A stretch of DNA of 64,000 nt from Allosphingosinicella sp042666435 (GCF_042666435.1 NZ_JBHTDC010000001.1:248001-312000); one strand, 5' to 3'. Positions 17,776-26,923 are shown, numbered from the stretch's first letter. Notes: generated by a model from the sequence alone, not told the origin. Program-made: numbers and translations.

Positions 17776-19863
17776 CTACCAGATGCGGACGCGCTGTTCG
17801 GGCGGCAGATAGAGCGTATCGTCCGCCGAGACGTCGTAGGCGCCGTACCAGGGATCGAGATTGCGGACGACCGCGACCCTCTGCTCCGACGGGGAGTGCG
17901 GATCGGTGAGCAGGCGCTGGAGGAGATTGTCCTCGCGATAATTGCGCCGCCAGATCTGCGCCCATCCGAGATAGAAACGCTGGTCGCCGGTCATGCCGTC
18001 CAGCACCGGCGCCTCCTCGCCGCCGAGCGACGCCTTGTAGGCGTCATAGGCGATGGCCAGGCCGGCGAGGTCGCCGATATTCTCGCCGAGCGTCAGTTCG
18101 CCGTTGATGGTCTTGCCGGGCAGGACCTCGTAGCGGGCATATTGGTCGACCAGCGCGGTGGTGAGCGCCTTGAAGCGCTGGACGTCGCCCGGGGTCCACC
18201 ATTCCTCGAGGGCGCCGCGTTCATTATATTTGCTGCCCTGATCGTCGAAATGATGGCTGATCTCGTGGCCGATCACCGCTCCGATGCCGCCATAATTGAT
18301 CGCATCGTCGGCATTGGGATCGAAGAAGGGCGGCTGCAGGATGGCGGCCGGGAAGACGATCTCGTTCCAGTTGAAATTGGCGTAGGCGTTGATTGTCATC
18401 GGCGTCATGAACCATTCGCCGCGGTCGATCGGCCTGCCCAATTTGTCGAGGTTGCGCTGATGCTCGAACTGGTTGGCGCGGATGACGTTGCCGACGAGGT
18501 CGTCGCGCTCGACGACCAGCGCCGAATAATCGCGCCATTCGTCCGGATAGCCGATCTTGGGCGTGAAGGCGGCGAGCTTGGCCTGCGCCCGCGCCTTGGT
18601 CTCGGGCGCCATCCAGGTCAGGCCCTGGATGCGGCGGTCCATCGCGGCCAGCACGTTCTGGACGAGCGCGTCGGCGGCGGCCTTCGCCTCGGGCGGGAAA
18701 TAACGCTCGACATAATATTTGCCGACTTCCTCGCCCATCGCCTGGGTGACGAGGCCCACCCCCCGCTTCCAAGGCTCCCGGTTCTCGGGCGTGCCGTTCA
18801 AGGTGGTGCCGTGGAAAGCGAAATTGGCGTCGACGAAGGCGCTCGACAGATACGGCGCGTAGGTGTCGAGCGTGTGGAGGAGCAGGTAATCCTGGACCAC
18901 CGCCATCGGCGCGGCACCGACGATCCTGGCGGTGCCGGCGATCGCGCTCGGCTGGCGGACCAGGAAGGCGGGCTGCGCGTCGACGCCGACCGTGTCCAGA
19001 TAGGCGTCCCAGTCGAAGCCGGACGCGTCCGCCGCGAACTGGCCGCGGGTCCACTTATTGTAGGTCTTGTCGGCGTCGCGGCTGTCGACGCGGGTCCAGT
19101 GCGCCTCGGCGATATCGGTCTCCAGCGCCATCACGGCGTCCGCCCGGGCTTCGGCGTCGGGCTCGCCGGCAAGTTTCATCAGCTGGACGAGATAGGCGCG
19201 ATAGGCGGCCCGCTTGGCGACCAGCCCCGGATCGTCGCTCAGATAATAATCGCGGTCGGGCAGGCCGAGACCCCCCTGCGAGAATTGAAAGATGGCCGCG
19301 TCCGGATTCTTGTCGTCGGAATCGACATAATTGCCGAACGGCGCGGCGAGGCCCATGCGGCTCAGGCGCCCCATCATCCCCGCGAGCGCCTCGCGCGAGT
19401 CGGCGGCCTTGATCTCGTTCAAGACGGGCGCAAGCGGCTGGAAGCCCTTCGCGTCGACGGCGGCGCGGTCCATGAAGCTCGCGTAGAAGTCGCCGATCTT
19501 GGAGCCGGGCAGCTTCGCCTGCTCGTCGAGGATTTCGCGGGTGCGTTCGTTGGAGAGATCCTCCAGCATCGTGAACATGCCGTAATTGGAACGGTCGGCG
19601 GGGATCGGGGTGGTCCGCGCCCAGGCGCCGTTGGCGAAATCGTAGAAGCTGTCGCCGGGGTCCACGGTCCGGTCCATGCCGGCCATGTCGAAGCCGAAGC
19701 TGCCGAGCTGCGGCGCCTCGGCGGGCGCGGGCGTGACCGGTCCCGCCGCGGCGGTCGCGACGGTCGCGGTCTGTTCGGCGACTTCGGGCGGGGTGGTTCC
19801 GGTGGTGGCGCAGGCGGCCAAGGCGCTGGTGGCGAGGAGCAGGACCAGGGGCTTCATCATCAT
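17776..19863 (-). CDS. M13-family zinc metallopeptidase (neprilysin/PepO-like) lipoprotein
   Basis: A 695-aa periplasmic or outer-membrane-anchored endopeptidase. The N-terminus has a lipoprotein signal ending LAACATTG, with the lipidated Cys at about residue 18. The gluzincin site HEISHHFDDQG is near residues 534-538, with the downstream third ligand and motif ENIGDLAGLAIAY. Upstream, NAYANFNWNEIVFPAAIL is the substrate-binding stretch of M13 enzymes. Three consecutive ATGs start the frame; the third (19857) has the best spacing to GAGAGG. The gene stands alone between cckA and a divergent sulfotransferase-like gene. Physiological substrate is unknown. Confidence 0.93.
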   Translation of the reverse strand: MMMKPLVLLLATSALAACATTGTTPPEVAEQTATVATAAAGPVTPAPAEAPQLGSFGFDMAGMDRTVDPGDSFYDFANGAWARTTPIPADRSNYGMFTMLEDLSNERTREILDEQAKLPGSKIGDFYASFMDRAAVDAKGFQPLAPVLNEIKAADSREALAGMMGRLSRMGLAAPFGNYVDSDDKNPDAAIFQFSQGGLGLPDRDYYLSDDPGLVAKRAAYRAYLVQLMKLAGEPDAEARADAVMALETDIAEAHWTRVDSRDADKTYNKWTRGQFAADASGFDWDAYLDTVGVDAQPAFLVRQPSAIAGTARIVGAAPMAVVQDYLLLHTLDTYAPYLSSAFVDANFAFHGTTLNGTPENREPWKRGVGLVTQAMGEEVGKYYVERYFPPEAKAAADALVQNVLAAMDRRIQGLTWMAPETKARAQAKLAAFTPKIGYPDEWRDYSALVVERDDLVGNVIRANQFEHQRNLDKLGRPIDRGEWFMTPMTINAYANFNWNEIVFPAAILQPPFFDPNADDAINYGGIGAVIGHEISHHFDDQGSKYNERGALEEWWTPGDVQRFKALTTALVDQYARYEVLPGKTINGELTLGENIGDLAGLAIAYDAYKASLGGEEAPVLDGMTGDQRFYLGWAQIWRRNYREDNLLQRLLTDPHSPSEQRVAVVRNLDPWYGAYDVSADDTLYLPPEQRVRIW

Positions 19864-19974
19864 CCTCTCGATATGCGGGGGGTTGGAGGCTCTCTAGCGA
19901 AGCGGGGCCGTGGTTTCAAATCCATGGGCTCGCGGCACGCTGGCATAAACGCAAGGGGGCGATAGAAGGGGCGG

Positions 19975-21009
19975 ATGGTCGATACCTCTCCACGCGCCGT
20001 GGCGCTCGATCCGCAATGGCTGCCTCACACTTACGGGCCGGACGGCGCGCAGCTCACCTCCGTCTTCGTGCCGCGCGACAAGCAGCAGGCGCTGATGTTC
20101 CTCGGCGACGACCATTATAAGGGCGAATATGCCAAGGTGACCCACCCGGCGGCCGACATCGCCGCCGAAGCCGCCGCCGCGACGGCCGCGCCGCTCCATT
20201 TCATCTTCCACACCGCTTTCTGCTGCTCGACCTTGATGGTGAAGGCGCTGGACGTCCCCGGCCGGTCGCTGGGGCTCAAGGAGCCCGACGTCCTCATCAA
20301 CCTCGCCAATCGGATCGCGCGGAGCGACGACGCCGCCAACCGCCAGCGGCTCCAACTGGTGCTTCGCCTGCTGTCACGGCCGTTCGAGCCAGCCGAGACG
20401 GTGATCGTCAAGCCGACCAATTTCGCCAACCGCCTGATCCTTCCCGCGCTCGAGGCGCTACCAGGTTCGCGCGCGGTTTTGCTCCATTCGGACCTCGCCA
20501 CCCTGCTCCGTTCGATGGTCAAGCGCGGCATGTGGGGCCGTATCTGGGGGCGCCAGCTGTTCAGGAGCGCGGGCGCGTGGAGCGCGCTCGATTTCGGCTA
20601 TGACGCGGGCGAATTGTTCGAGCTCACCGACCTTCAGGTCGCGGGCCTCGCCTGGCTGATGCAAATCCACCATTTCGGCGAGGCGGCGCGCCGGCTGGGT
20701 CGCGACCGTGTCACCATCGTCGACAGCGCCGATTTCACCGCCGATCCGGCGTCCACTTTGCGCGATGTCGCCGCTTTCTTCGGGCTGGGGCTCGGCGACA
20801 CAGAGATAAAGGCGATCGCGCATGGCCCGGTATTTTCGCGCCACAGCAAATATTCCCAGGTCGATTACAGCGTCGATGCGCGCGAGGCCGAGCATGAGGC
20901 GGCGGTGGCGGCGCATGGCGAGGAGATCGACATGGTGGTGAAATGGGTCGAAGCCGTCGCCGCCCATTGCCGCGTGCCGCTCAGTCCGTCGGTTCCCGTC
21001 CGGGCCTGA
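19975..21009 (+). CDS. Sulfotransferase-fold P-loop protein
   Basis: A 344-aa protein related to sulfotransferase-family proteins. The candidate PAPS-binding 5'-PSB loop is FHTAFCCSTLMVKAL (about residues 74-88), with an unusual Cys-Cys-Ser in the loop. It is followed by LGLKEPDVLI, and a second site resembling the 3'-phosphate-binding strand is VTIVDSADF. The ATG at 19975 follows AGGGGCGG. The enzyme and acceptor cannot be named; a kinase-like or degenerate P-loop role is an alternative. Its 3' end overlaps the convergent DUF2062 gene by 29 bp. Confidence 0.65.
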   Translation: MVDTSPRAVALDPQWLPHTYGPDGAQLTSVFVPRDKQQALMFLGDDHYKGEYAKVTHPAADIAAEAAAATAAPLHFIFHTAFCCSTLMVKALDVPGRSLGLKEPDVLINLANRIARSDDAANRQRLQLVLRLLSRPFEPAETVIVKPTNFANRLILPALEALPGSRAVLLHSDLATLLRSMVKRGMWGRIWGRQLFRSAGAWSALDFGYDAGELFELTDLQVAGLAWLMQIHHFGEAARRLGRDRVTIVDSADFTADPASTLRDVAAFFGLGLGDTEIKAIAHGPVFSRHSKYSQVDYSVDAREAEHEAAVAAHGEEIDMVVKWVEAVAAHCRVPLSPSVPVRA

Positions 21010-21544
21010 GCCCGCGTTTCTGCCATTTGCGGCCCTGCCACCAGCGCCAGCCGAGATCGGCGACGACATAGCCGATGGCGGCGGCGAGGAAGGCGATGAC
21101 CAGCAGGCCGCAGAGCAAAGCCGGCGCGGCGTCGGAGAAGAGCCAGGCAAACCATTCGCCGGGACCCGCGCGGCGTTCGTAGAGCGCATAAAATGCGGCC
21201 GTGTCGGCGCGGAAGCCGAGCGCGTTGCCGACGAAGATGGAAGCGACCAGGATGAAGGGGGTAGTCGCCGGATTGCTGAGGAAGGTCATCGCCGCGGCGA
21301 TCGGGATGTTGGCCCGGAACGGGACCGACAGCAAGGCGGCGCCGATGATCTGCAGGCCGGGTATCATCAGGAAGATGCCGACGATCAGCCCGATCGCCAC
21401 GCCGCGCGGCACGGATCGGCGGGTGAAGCGCCACAGCTCGCTTCGAAGGATGCGGCCGGCGAACGGGCGCATCCAGCGATTCTCGGCCAGCTCCTCGCGC
21501 TTGGGCGCCTTCTTCGCCAGCCAGCGGCCGATCCGCTCAACCAT
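20981..21544 (-). CDS. DUF2062 membrane protein
   Basis: A 187-aa inner-membrane protein of the DUF2062 family, function unknown. It has three hydrophobic segments. The family hallmark VPRGVAIGLIVGIFLMIPGL is at residues 46-65, followed by RANIPIAAAMTFLSNPATTPFIL. Its ATG overlaps the end of smpB by 8 nt, so it is translated as the last gene of a dapA-smpB-DUF2062 operon. The 3' end overlaps the convergent sulfotransferase-like gene. Confidence 0.88.
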   Translation of the reverse strand: MVERIGRWLAKKAPKREELAENRWMRPFAGRILRSELWRFTRRSVPRGVAIGLIVGIFLMIPGLQIIGAALLSVPFRANIPIAAAMTFLSNPATTPFILVASIFVGNALGFRADTAAFYALYERRAGPGEWFAWLFSDAAPALLCGLLVIAFLAAAIGYVVADLGWRWWQGRKWQKRGLRPGREPTD

Positions 21545-22019
21545 GCTGACGCATCAGCCGGCCCTGCTCCCTCTTCCAGTCCTGCTCCTTCAGATGCTCG
21601 CGCTTGTCGTGCGCCTTGCGGCCCTTGGCGAGCGCGATCTCGACCTTGGCGCGGCCGCGGCTGTTGAAATAGATGGAGAGCGGGACGAGCGTCATGCCCT
21701 GGCGCATCACCGCGCCGAACATCTTGGCGATCTGGCGCTGCCGAAGGAGCAATTTGCGCGGCCTCTTGGGCTCGTGATTGTGGCGGTTGCCGTGGCTGAA
21801 TTCGGGGATGGTGGCGTTGATTAGCCAAACCTCCTCGCCCTTCACCTCGGCATAGCTTTCGGCGATCGACCCCTCGCCGAAGCGGAGCGACTTCACCTCG
21901 GTGCCGGTGAGCGCGATCCCCGCCTCGAACTTCTCCTCGATGGCATAATCGAAGCGCGCGCGCCGGTTCTCGGCCACGACCTTGACCTTCTCGAACTCCT
22001 CGGGGCGCGGGCGGGCCAT
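21537..22019 (-). CDS. smpB: SsrA-binding protein SmpB
   Basis: A 160-aa tmRNA-binding protein for trans-translation rescue of stalled ribosomes. The beta-barrel core shows FEAGIALTGTEVKSLR, the RNA-contacting GSIAESYAEVK and INATIPEFSHGNRHNH. The C-terminal helix KREHLKEQDWKREQGRLMRQ enters the ribosomal A site. Length is normal. The start at 22019 shares one nucleotide with the dapA stop (TGATG), so translation is coupled; this gene order is common in alphaproteobacteria. Confidence 0.98.
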   Translation of the reverse strand: MARPRPEEFEKVKVVAENRRARFDYAIEEKFEAGIALTGTEVKSLRFGEGSIAESYAEVKGEEVWLINATIPEFSHGNRHNHEPKRPRKLLLRQRQIAKMFGAVMRQGMTLVPLSIYFNSRGRAKVEIALAKGRKAHDKREHLKEQDWKREQGRLMRQHG

Positions 22020-22894
22020 CAGGTCAGGCCCGCATGGTCGAGCGCGGCGTCGACGGCCTTGCGGCTGGCGTCGGAAGGCGGCGTCATCGGCAGGCGAAGG
22101 TCGGAGGGCATTTCAGGGCGGACACGGGAAAGGGCATATTTGACCGGCCCGGGTGAAGCATCGCTGAACAAGGCCTTGTGGAGCGGGAACAAGCGGTCCT
22201 GCAGATCGAGGGCGGTGGCGACATCTCCCGACAGAAAGGCGTCGTGGAAGCGGGCGAAGAGGCGCGGCGCGACGTTCGCCGTCACCGAAATCGTGCCGAC
22301 GCCGCCCATTCCAAGAAAACCCAGGGCCAGATCGTCATTGCCGGACAATTGGACGAAATCCCTGCCGCACAGCGCGCGATGGGCGGTGACGCGGGTGAGG
22401 TCGCCGCTCGCATCCTTGATGCCGACGACGCTCGGCAATTCGGCGATCCGGCCCAGCGTCTCCGGCGCGATGTCGGTGACGGTCCGGCCAGGCACGTTGT
22501 AGACGACGATCGGCAGCGAGCTCGCCCCCGCCAAAGCGGCGAAATGGGCGACGAGGCCTTCCTGATTGGGGCGATTGTAATAAGGCAGCACGATCAAAGC
22601 GGCGTCGGCCCCCAATCTTTCCGCCGCTTGCATATTCTCGATGGCCGAGGCCGTGCTGTTCGATCCGCAGCCGGCGATGACCGGGATTCGCCCCCGCGCC
22701 TGATCGACGCAGGCACCGACCACCCGATAATGTTCCTCCGCCGTCAGCGTGGCGGACTCGCCGGTCGTGCCGCAGGGGACAAGGCCATGACTTCCTTCGG
22801 CAATTTGCCATTCGACAAAGTCACGAAACGCGGCCTCGTCAAACGCTTCACCGCGAAATGGCGTCACCAGAGCCGGTATCGACCCGCGAAACAT
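22019..22894 (-). CDS. dapA: 4-hydroxy-tetrahydrodipicolinate synthase
   Basis: Condenses pyruvate with aspartate semialdehyde in the lysine/diaminopimelate pathway, so it supplies peptidoglycan precursor. It is 291 aa with a TIM barrel. The GTTGES motif is in LVPCGTTGESATL, the active-site Tyr is in VLPYYNRPNQEG and the Schiff-base Lys is in VVGIKDASGD. The ATG at 22894 follows GGAG with good spacing; a longer frame upstream is read-through. It is the first gene of the dapA-smpB-DUF2062 operon and divergent from the lytic transglycosylase gene, an arrangement linking cell-wall synthesis and turnover. Confidence 0.97.
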   Translation of the reverse strand: MFRGSIPALVTPFRGEAFDEAAFRDFVEWQIAEGSHGLVPCGTTGESATLTAEEHYRVVGACVDQARGRIPVIAGCGSNSTASAIENMQAAERLGADAALIVLPYYNRPNQEGLVAHFAALAGASSLPIVVYNVPGRTVTDIAPETLGRIAELPSVVGIKDASGDLTRVTAHRALCGRDFVQLSGNDDLALGFLGMGGVGTISVTANVAPRLFARFHDAFLSGDVATALDLQDRLFPLHKALFSDASPGPVKYALSRVRPEMPSDLRLPMTPPSDASRKAVDAALDHAGLT

Positions 22895-22980
22895 GATCTG
22901 CTCCTTCACCTCGGAAGCCGGGACGGACATAGGGTCGGGCTCGGGTTCGTTCATGGCCTGATAAGGAGGGGGTCGGCATA

Positions 22981-25020
22981 ATGTCCAGCATGCATAAAAA
23001 AGCAGCGACCTTTGCCGTTCTCCTCGCATCCGCCGGAACGGTCGGGGCCGCGCTCGCGCCGAATGTCGGCCTGAAGCTCGGAACCGCCGCCGTCCAGAGC
23101 GCCCCCGCCCCCGTTCAACGACAGGCCGTGACGCCCGCCCCGGCACCGCCGGCGATCGGCAGCCGGATCAGCACCGCGCTCGCCCGCTGGAACAGCCTCA
23201 GGCAGAGCGACAATCTTCCTTTTTCCGCTTACGCCTCCTTCCTGACGAGCCATCGCGGCTGGCCGGGCGAGACCGCGATGCGGCGGACGGCCGAACGGGC
23301 GATCGACCCCAATGGCACGCGTTCGGGCGAAGTCATCGCTTATTTCCGGATCATGCCGCCGCTGACCGGCATCGGCCATACCCGCCACGCCTTCGCCTTG
23401 CTGGCCGAGGGGCAAATAGAGCAAGCCCGCGCCGCCGCGCGCACGGCCTGGGAGAGCGGCGTGCTGCCGCGGGCCGACGAGGACCGCCTGCTCGCCTCGT
23501 TCGGCGCGGCGTTCGGCCCGCAGGACCATGACCGCAGGATGGAGACCCTGCTCGCCAATGGCGACACGGTGAGCGCGCTGAGGACATTCGGCTATGCATC
23601 GCCCGCGCGAAGGCCGGTCTATCAGGCGCGGCTCGCGCTGCAGACCGGCGCCGCCGATACCGACTCCCGCCTCGCCGCCATCGGCGATCTCGCCAACAGC
23701 GATCCGGGCGTGCTGCGGGACCGCGCCAACCGGATGCGCGACACCAGCCAGAGCCCCGCCGCCCGCGCGCTCCTCGCGCGCTCGCGCACGCTCTCGTCGC
23801 GGCCGCACGACGTCGAAAAATGGTACGAAACCTTGCTCGTGATGGCGCGGGGCGCGGAGAATGACCGGCAATGGTCGACCGCCTACCAGATCGCCTCGCA
23901 GATTGACGACGCTTATGCGCCCGGGACCGACATCAGCGCGCAATCCTATGGCGAGCGGGACGATTATACGAGCCTCGCCTGGCTCGCCGGGACGGTCGCC
24001 CTGCATCGCCTCAACCGGCCGGCCGACGCCGAGACGATGTTCGTGCGCTACGCCAATGGCGGCCGCTCGTCGCAGGTGCTGACCAAGGGCTATTATTGGG
24101 CCGGACGCGCGGCGCAGGCCAGCGGCCAGGTCATCCGCGCGCAAAGCCATTTCGGCCGGGCCGCGGCCTACCCAGAGCTTTTCTACGGCCAGCTGGCTCT
24201 GGAGCAATTGAACCGGCCGGTCCCCGCGCCGGCCGCCGCGACCGCCGTCGAGATCACCGCCGCGGATCGCGCCGCCTTCCACCAGAAGGATCTGGTCCAG
24301 GCGGTCCGATTGCTCGGCCAACTCGGCAGCTGGTCGGACCAGTCGACCTTCGTCCGGGCTTTGTCGGAAAATGCGGCGAACGACAAGGAGCGCGCGCTCG
24401 CGACCGAGCTCGCCCGCCAGATCGGCCGCCCCGACCTCAGCGTCTGGGTAGCGAGAAGCGCCCGCAACGACGGATCGCCCTTCTACGTCCGGGCCGGCTA
24501 TCCCGAAGTCCGGATCCCTCCGGCGCAGAGCCACCTCTGGTCGCTGGCCCACGGCATCATGCGCCAGGAAAGCTCGTTCGACCGCGCCGCGATGAGCCCG
24601 GTCGGCGCGCGCGGCATGATGCAGCTGATGCCGCCGACCGCGCGCGAGACCAGCGGCAAGATGGGCCTGCCCTACGACCTCGCCCGCCTGACCCGCGATC
24701 CGGATTACAACATCATGCTCGGCAGCCGCTATTTCGCCGGGCTGATGGACCAGTGGGGCGGCTACGCGCCGCTGGCGATCGCGAGCTACAATGCGGGCGC
24801 CGGCAATGTGCGCAAATGGATCAGGGCCAATGGCGACCCCAGGACGCCGGGCGTGGACATTGTCCGGTGGATCGAGGAAATCCCCTTCTCCGAGACCAAG
24901 GGCTATGTGCAGAGGGTCCTTGAAAACGCCGTGGTCTACGACGCGCTGAATCCTTCGCAGGTCCGCACGCGCCCGACGACGCGGCTGTCTTACTATCTCG
25001 GCAAGAGCCGGCCGGGCTGA
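22981..25020 (+). CDS. Soluble lytic murein transglycosylase (Slt70-like)
   Basis: A 679-aa periplasmic enzyme that cleaves peptidoglycan to 1,6-anhydro-muropeptides. It has an N-terminal signal peptide (KKAATFAVLLASAGTVGAALA), then a long alpha-helical superhelix region. The C-terminal SLT domain has the catalytic Glu in IMRQESSFDRAAMSP, the GARGMMQLMPPTA motif and ASYNAGAGNVRKW. AAGGAGG lies upstream; ATG 22981 or ATG 22990 (MHKK) could be used. It is divergent from dapA over 86 bp and followed 52 bp later by greB. Confidence 0.94.
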   Translation: MSSMHKKAATFAVLLASAGTVGAALAPNVGLKLGTAAVQSAPAPVQRQAVTPAPAPPAIGSRISTALARWNSLRQSDNLPFSAYASFLTSHRGWPGETAMRRTAERAIDPNGTRSGEVIAYFRIMPPLTGIGHTRHAFALLAEGQIEQARAAARTAWESGVLPRADEDRLLASFGAAFGPQDHDRRMETLLANGDTVSALRTFGYASPARRPVYQARLALQTGAADTDSRLAAIGDLANSDPGVLRDRANRMRDTSQSPAARALLARSRTLSSRPHDVEKWYETLLVMARGAENDRQWSTAYQIASQIDDAYAPGTDISAQSYGERDDYTSLAWLAGTVALHRLNRPADAETMFVRYANGGRSSQVLTKGYYWAGRAAQASGQVIRAQSHFGRAAAYPELFYGQLALEQLNRPVPAPAAATAVEITAADRAAFHQKDLVQAVRLLGQLGSWSDQSTFVRALSENAANDKERALATELARQIGRPDLSVWVARSARNDGSPFYVRAGYPEVRIPPAQSHLWSLAHGIMRQESSFDRAAMSPVGARGMMQLMPPTARETSGKMGLPYDLARLTRDPDYNIMLGSRYFAGLMDQWGGYAPLAIASYNAGAGNVRKWIRANGDPRTPGVDIVRWIEEIPFSETKGYVQRVLENAVVYDALNPSQVRTRPTTRLSYYLGKSRPG

Positions 25021-25072
25021 GGCGTCGCGAATCCGTCTGGACTCGCGCCCGCGGGCGCGTGACGGTGGGCGA

Positions 25073-25570
25073 ATGGACGACCGGCCCAATTACATCACCC
25101 CCGACGGCTATCGCCGCCTCCGCGAGGAATATGAGGCTTTGTTCGGCGTCGAGCGGCCGAAGCTGGTCGAGACGATCAGCTGGGCGGCCGGCAATGGCGA
25201 TCGGTCGGAGAATGGCGATTACATTTACGGCCGCAAGCGGCTGCGCGAGATCGACCGGCGGATCGGTTGGTTGTCGAAGCGCATGGCCAAGGCGGCGGTG
25301 GTCGATCCGGCCAGCCAGCCGGATCGCAACCGCGTCTTCTTCGGCGCGACGGTGACGCTTGCCGACGACAATGACGAGGAGAGGATCGTCACCCTGGTGG
25401 GCGAGGACGAGGCCGATGCAGGCTCCGGTCGGGTCAGCTGGAGCTCCCCGATCGCGCGCGCGATACGCGGCGCGGCGGTGGGCGACGTACGCCGGGTGCG
25501 GCTGCCCTCCGGCGAAAAGGACTATGAGATCGTCGCGATCGGCTATCCGGAGCCGGGCCGCCTTCAATAG
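25073..25570 (+). CDS. greB: Transcription elongation factor GreB
   Basis: A 165-aa cleavage factor that rescues backtracked RNA polymerase. The N-terminal coiled coil carries the tip motif GDRSENGDYIYGRKRLREIDRRI, whose acidic residues reach the polymerase active site. The C-terminal FKBP-like domain includes VFFGATVTL and SPIARAI. The spelling of the tip region favours GreB over GreA. It lies 52 bp after the lytic transglycosylase gene and its end overlaps the convergent lipoprotein gene by 7 bp. Confidence 0.93.
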   Translation: MDDRPNYITPDGYRRLREEYEALFGVERPKLVETISWAAGNGDRSENGDYIYGRKRLREIDRRIGWLSKRMAKAAVVDPASQPDRNRVFFGATVTLADDNDEERIVTLVGEDEADAGSGRVSWSSPIARAIRGAAVGDVRRVRLPSGEKDYEIVAIGYPEPGRLQ

Positions 25571-25962
25571 GAATCGCGCATCCACGGCCGGTCGCGCGAA
25601 CCTTGCACCAGGGCCAGCCTGATCTCCTCGTCGGTGAGGCGGAGGTCGTCGTCCGTGTCGGCATAGCGACGGAACCAGATGTTGGCGCGATAGGCCTTGT
25701 CTTCGCTCAGACCTTGGCCGCCGCTGCTGAAGCCGAGCGCGACGATGTCCCTGCCCTCCGGCGTCAGGCCCAGCCAGGGATCGAGCATATCCTCGCCTCC
25801 GGCATAGCCAGTGTCATAGTCGCCGCCGTCATAGCGATAGTCGCCATAATAGGAGCCATCGTCATAGGCATAGCCCGATCCGTAGCCGCCGGAATAAGCG
25901 CAGGCCGAAAGGCCGATGGCCGCGCCGGCCACGAGCGTGAGAGTGATCAGCGTCTTGCGCAT
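25564..25962 (-). CDS. Small Tyr/Gly/Asp-rich lipoprotein
   Basis: A 132-aa protein with a lipoprotein signal (RKTLITLTLVAGAAIGLSAC, lipidated Cys about residue 20). It is followed by a low-complexity tract of Tyr, Gly, Ser and Asp (residues 22-60), then a soluble region with DTDDDLRLTDEEI, which resembles an EF-hand-like acidic loop (DxDxDL). The ATG at 25962 has GGGG six nt upstream; the ATG at 25968 lies too close to it. Two TTAACCAT-type sites lie in its upstream region. Function is unknown; an exported structural or calcium-binding role is only a guess. Confidence 0.72.
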   Translation of the reverse strand: MRKTLITLTLVAGAAIGLSACAYSGGYGSGYAYDDGSYYGDYRYDGGDYDTGYAGGEDMLDPWLGLTPEGRDIVALGFSSGGQGLSEDKAYRANIWFRRYADTDDDLRLTDEEIRLALVQGSRDRPWMRDSY

Positions 25963-25990
25963 CGCCATCCCCTTCATGGTTGATGCATCG

Positions 25991-26039
25991 TTAACCATGA
26001 GCGGGCGCAAAGGTTGCTTCGTTACGGCTCGTTAACCAT
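25991..26039. promoter_or_regulatory. Paired TTAACCAT motifs (CtrA-like half sites)
   Basis: TTAACCAT occurs at 25991-25998 and 26032-26039, each inside a longer shared string CGTTAACCAT, upstream of the lipoprotein gene. TTAACCAT is a known CtrA-associated motif in Caulobacter, and the upstream kinase of that relay (CckA) is encoded in this window. The second copy overlaps the stop codon of the PPK2 gene. Binding is inferred from the motif only. Confidence 0.35.
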
Positions 26040-26808
26040 CTTTTCCGAACGCGCGGCGGGCCAACTCCTCAATTTCCGCCGAGGGCGTGGGCGGCTTCAT
26101 CGGCACTGCCTTCTCCAGCGCATCGGCGACGACGTTCAACGCCGCGATCCGCGCCGCCTTCTTGTTGTTGCCGTCGATGACATGCCAGGGCGCCCAGCGC
26201 GTGTTCGTCTGGGCGAACATGTCGCCGACCGCCTTCAAATAATCGGCGCGGCGGGCGCGGTTGCGGAAATCCTCGGGGCTCACTTTCCAGCGCTTCCACG
26301 GATGGGCGAGCCGCGCCTGGAGGCGCTCGTCCTGCACGTCCTGGGTCACGTGGAAGAAGAGCTTCACCATGGTGGTGCCGTCTTCCACCTGCTGGCATTC
26401 GAATTCGTTGATCTCGTCATAGGCGCGGCGCCATTGCGCTTCGGACGCGAAGCCCTCGACCCGCTCGACGAGGACGCGGCCGTACCAGCTGCGGTCGAAC
26501 ACCGCGATCTCGCCCGATGCGGGGAGCCTCCGCCAGAAGCGCCAGAGGAAATGGCGGGCTTTCTCCTCCTCGGTCGGCGCCCCGATCGGCCAGACGCTGT
26601 AGCTGCGCGGATCCCATTCGGCGGTCAGCCGCTTGATCGTACCGCCCTTCCCCGCCGCGTCCCAGCCCTCGACCACGACGATGCTGCGCTTCTTGTGCAC
26701 GGCATGGGCGACGAGGATGCGGGCCAGGCGCTCCTGGAGGGCATCGAGCGTGTCGCCATAATTGCCGTGATATTTGGCGCCGGATTCATAGTCTGAGAGG
26801 TTAATCAA
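26032..26808 (-). CDS. Polyphosphate kinase 2 family protein
   Basis: A 258-aa single-domain PPK2, which transfers phosphate between polyphosphate and nucleotides. Walker A is EGWDAAGKGG (residues 47-56). The Walker B and lid stretch is VFDRSWYGRVLVERVEG (about 103-119). Length fits class I/III PPK2 enzymes. Whether it favours ADP, GDP or AMP cannot be read by eye. Its start lies just left of a palindromic repeat separating it from aspS. The same window also encodes PPK1 and PPX, so polyphosphate can be made, used and degraded by enzymes encoded within about 8 kb. Confidence 0.92.
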   Translation of the reverse strand: MINLSDYESGAKYHGNYGDTLDALQERLARILVAHAVHKKRSIVVVEGWDAAGKGGTIKRLTAEWDPRSYSVWPIGAPTEEEKARHFLWRFWRRLPASGEIAVFDRSWYGRVLVERVEGFASEAQWRRAYDEINEFECQQVEDGTTMVKLFFHVTQDVQDERLQARLAHPWKRWKVSPEDFRNRARRADYLKAVGDMFAQTNTRWAPWHVIDGNNKKAARIAALNVVADALEKAVPMKPPTPSAEIEELARRAFGKDG

Positions 26809-26816
26809 ACCACCAC

Positions 26817-26903
26817 CGTTCGCCCTGAGCCTGTCGAAGGGCTGCCCTTCCGCTCCAGCGTTAAAAGAAAGGACAGGGCTTCGACAAGCTCAGCCTGAGC
26901 GGG
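26817..26903. repeat. Intergenic palindromic repeat (REPIN-like, family 1)
   Basis: Two related hairpin units face each other. The left arm contains CTGAGCCTGTCGAAG (26825-26839). The right arm contains its near-reverse complement CTTCGACAAGCTCAG (26879-26893, one mismatch). They are separated by about 40 bp. This is a form widespread in intergenic regions of sphingomonads. It sits between the divergent 5' end of ppk2 and the 3' end of aspS, so it could also cap the aspS transcript. Confidence 0.75.
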
Positions 26904-26923
26904 AGTTGGGACAATTCGTGCCG

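Noticed and set aside
14967..17909. Large plus-strand frame opposite cckA
   Set aside because: Antisense shadow of cckA; no recognisable domain.
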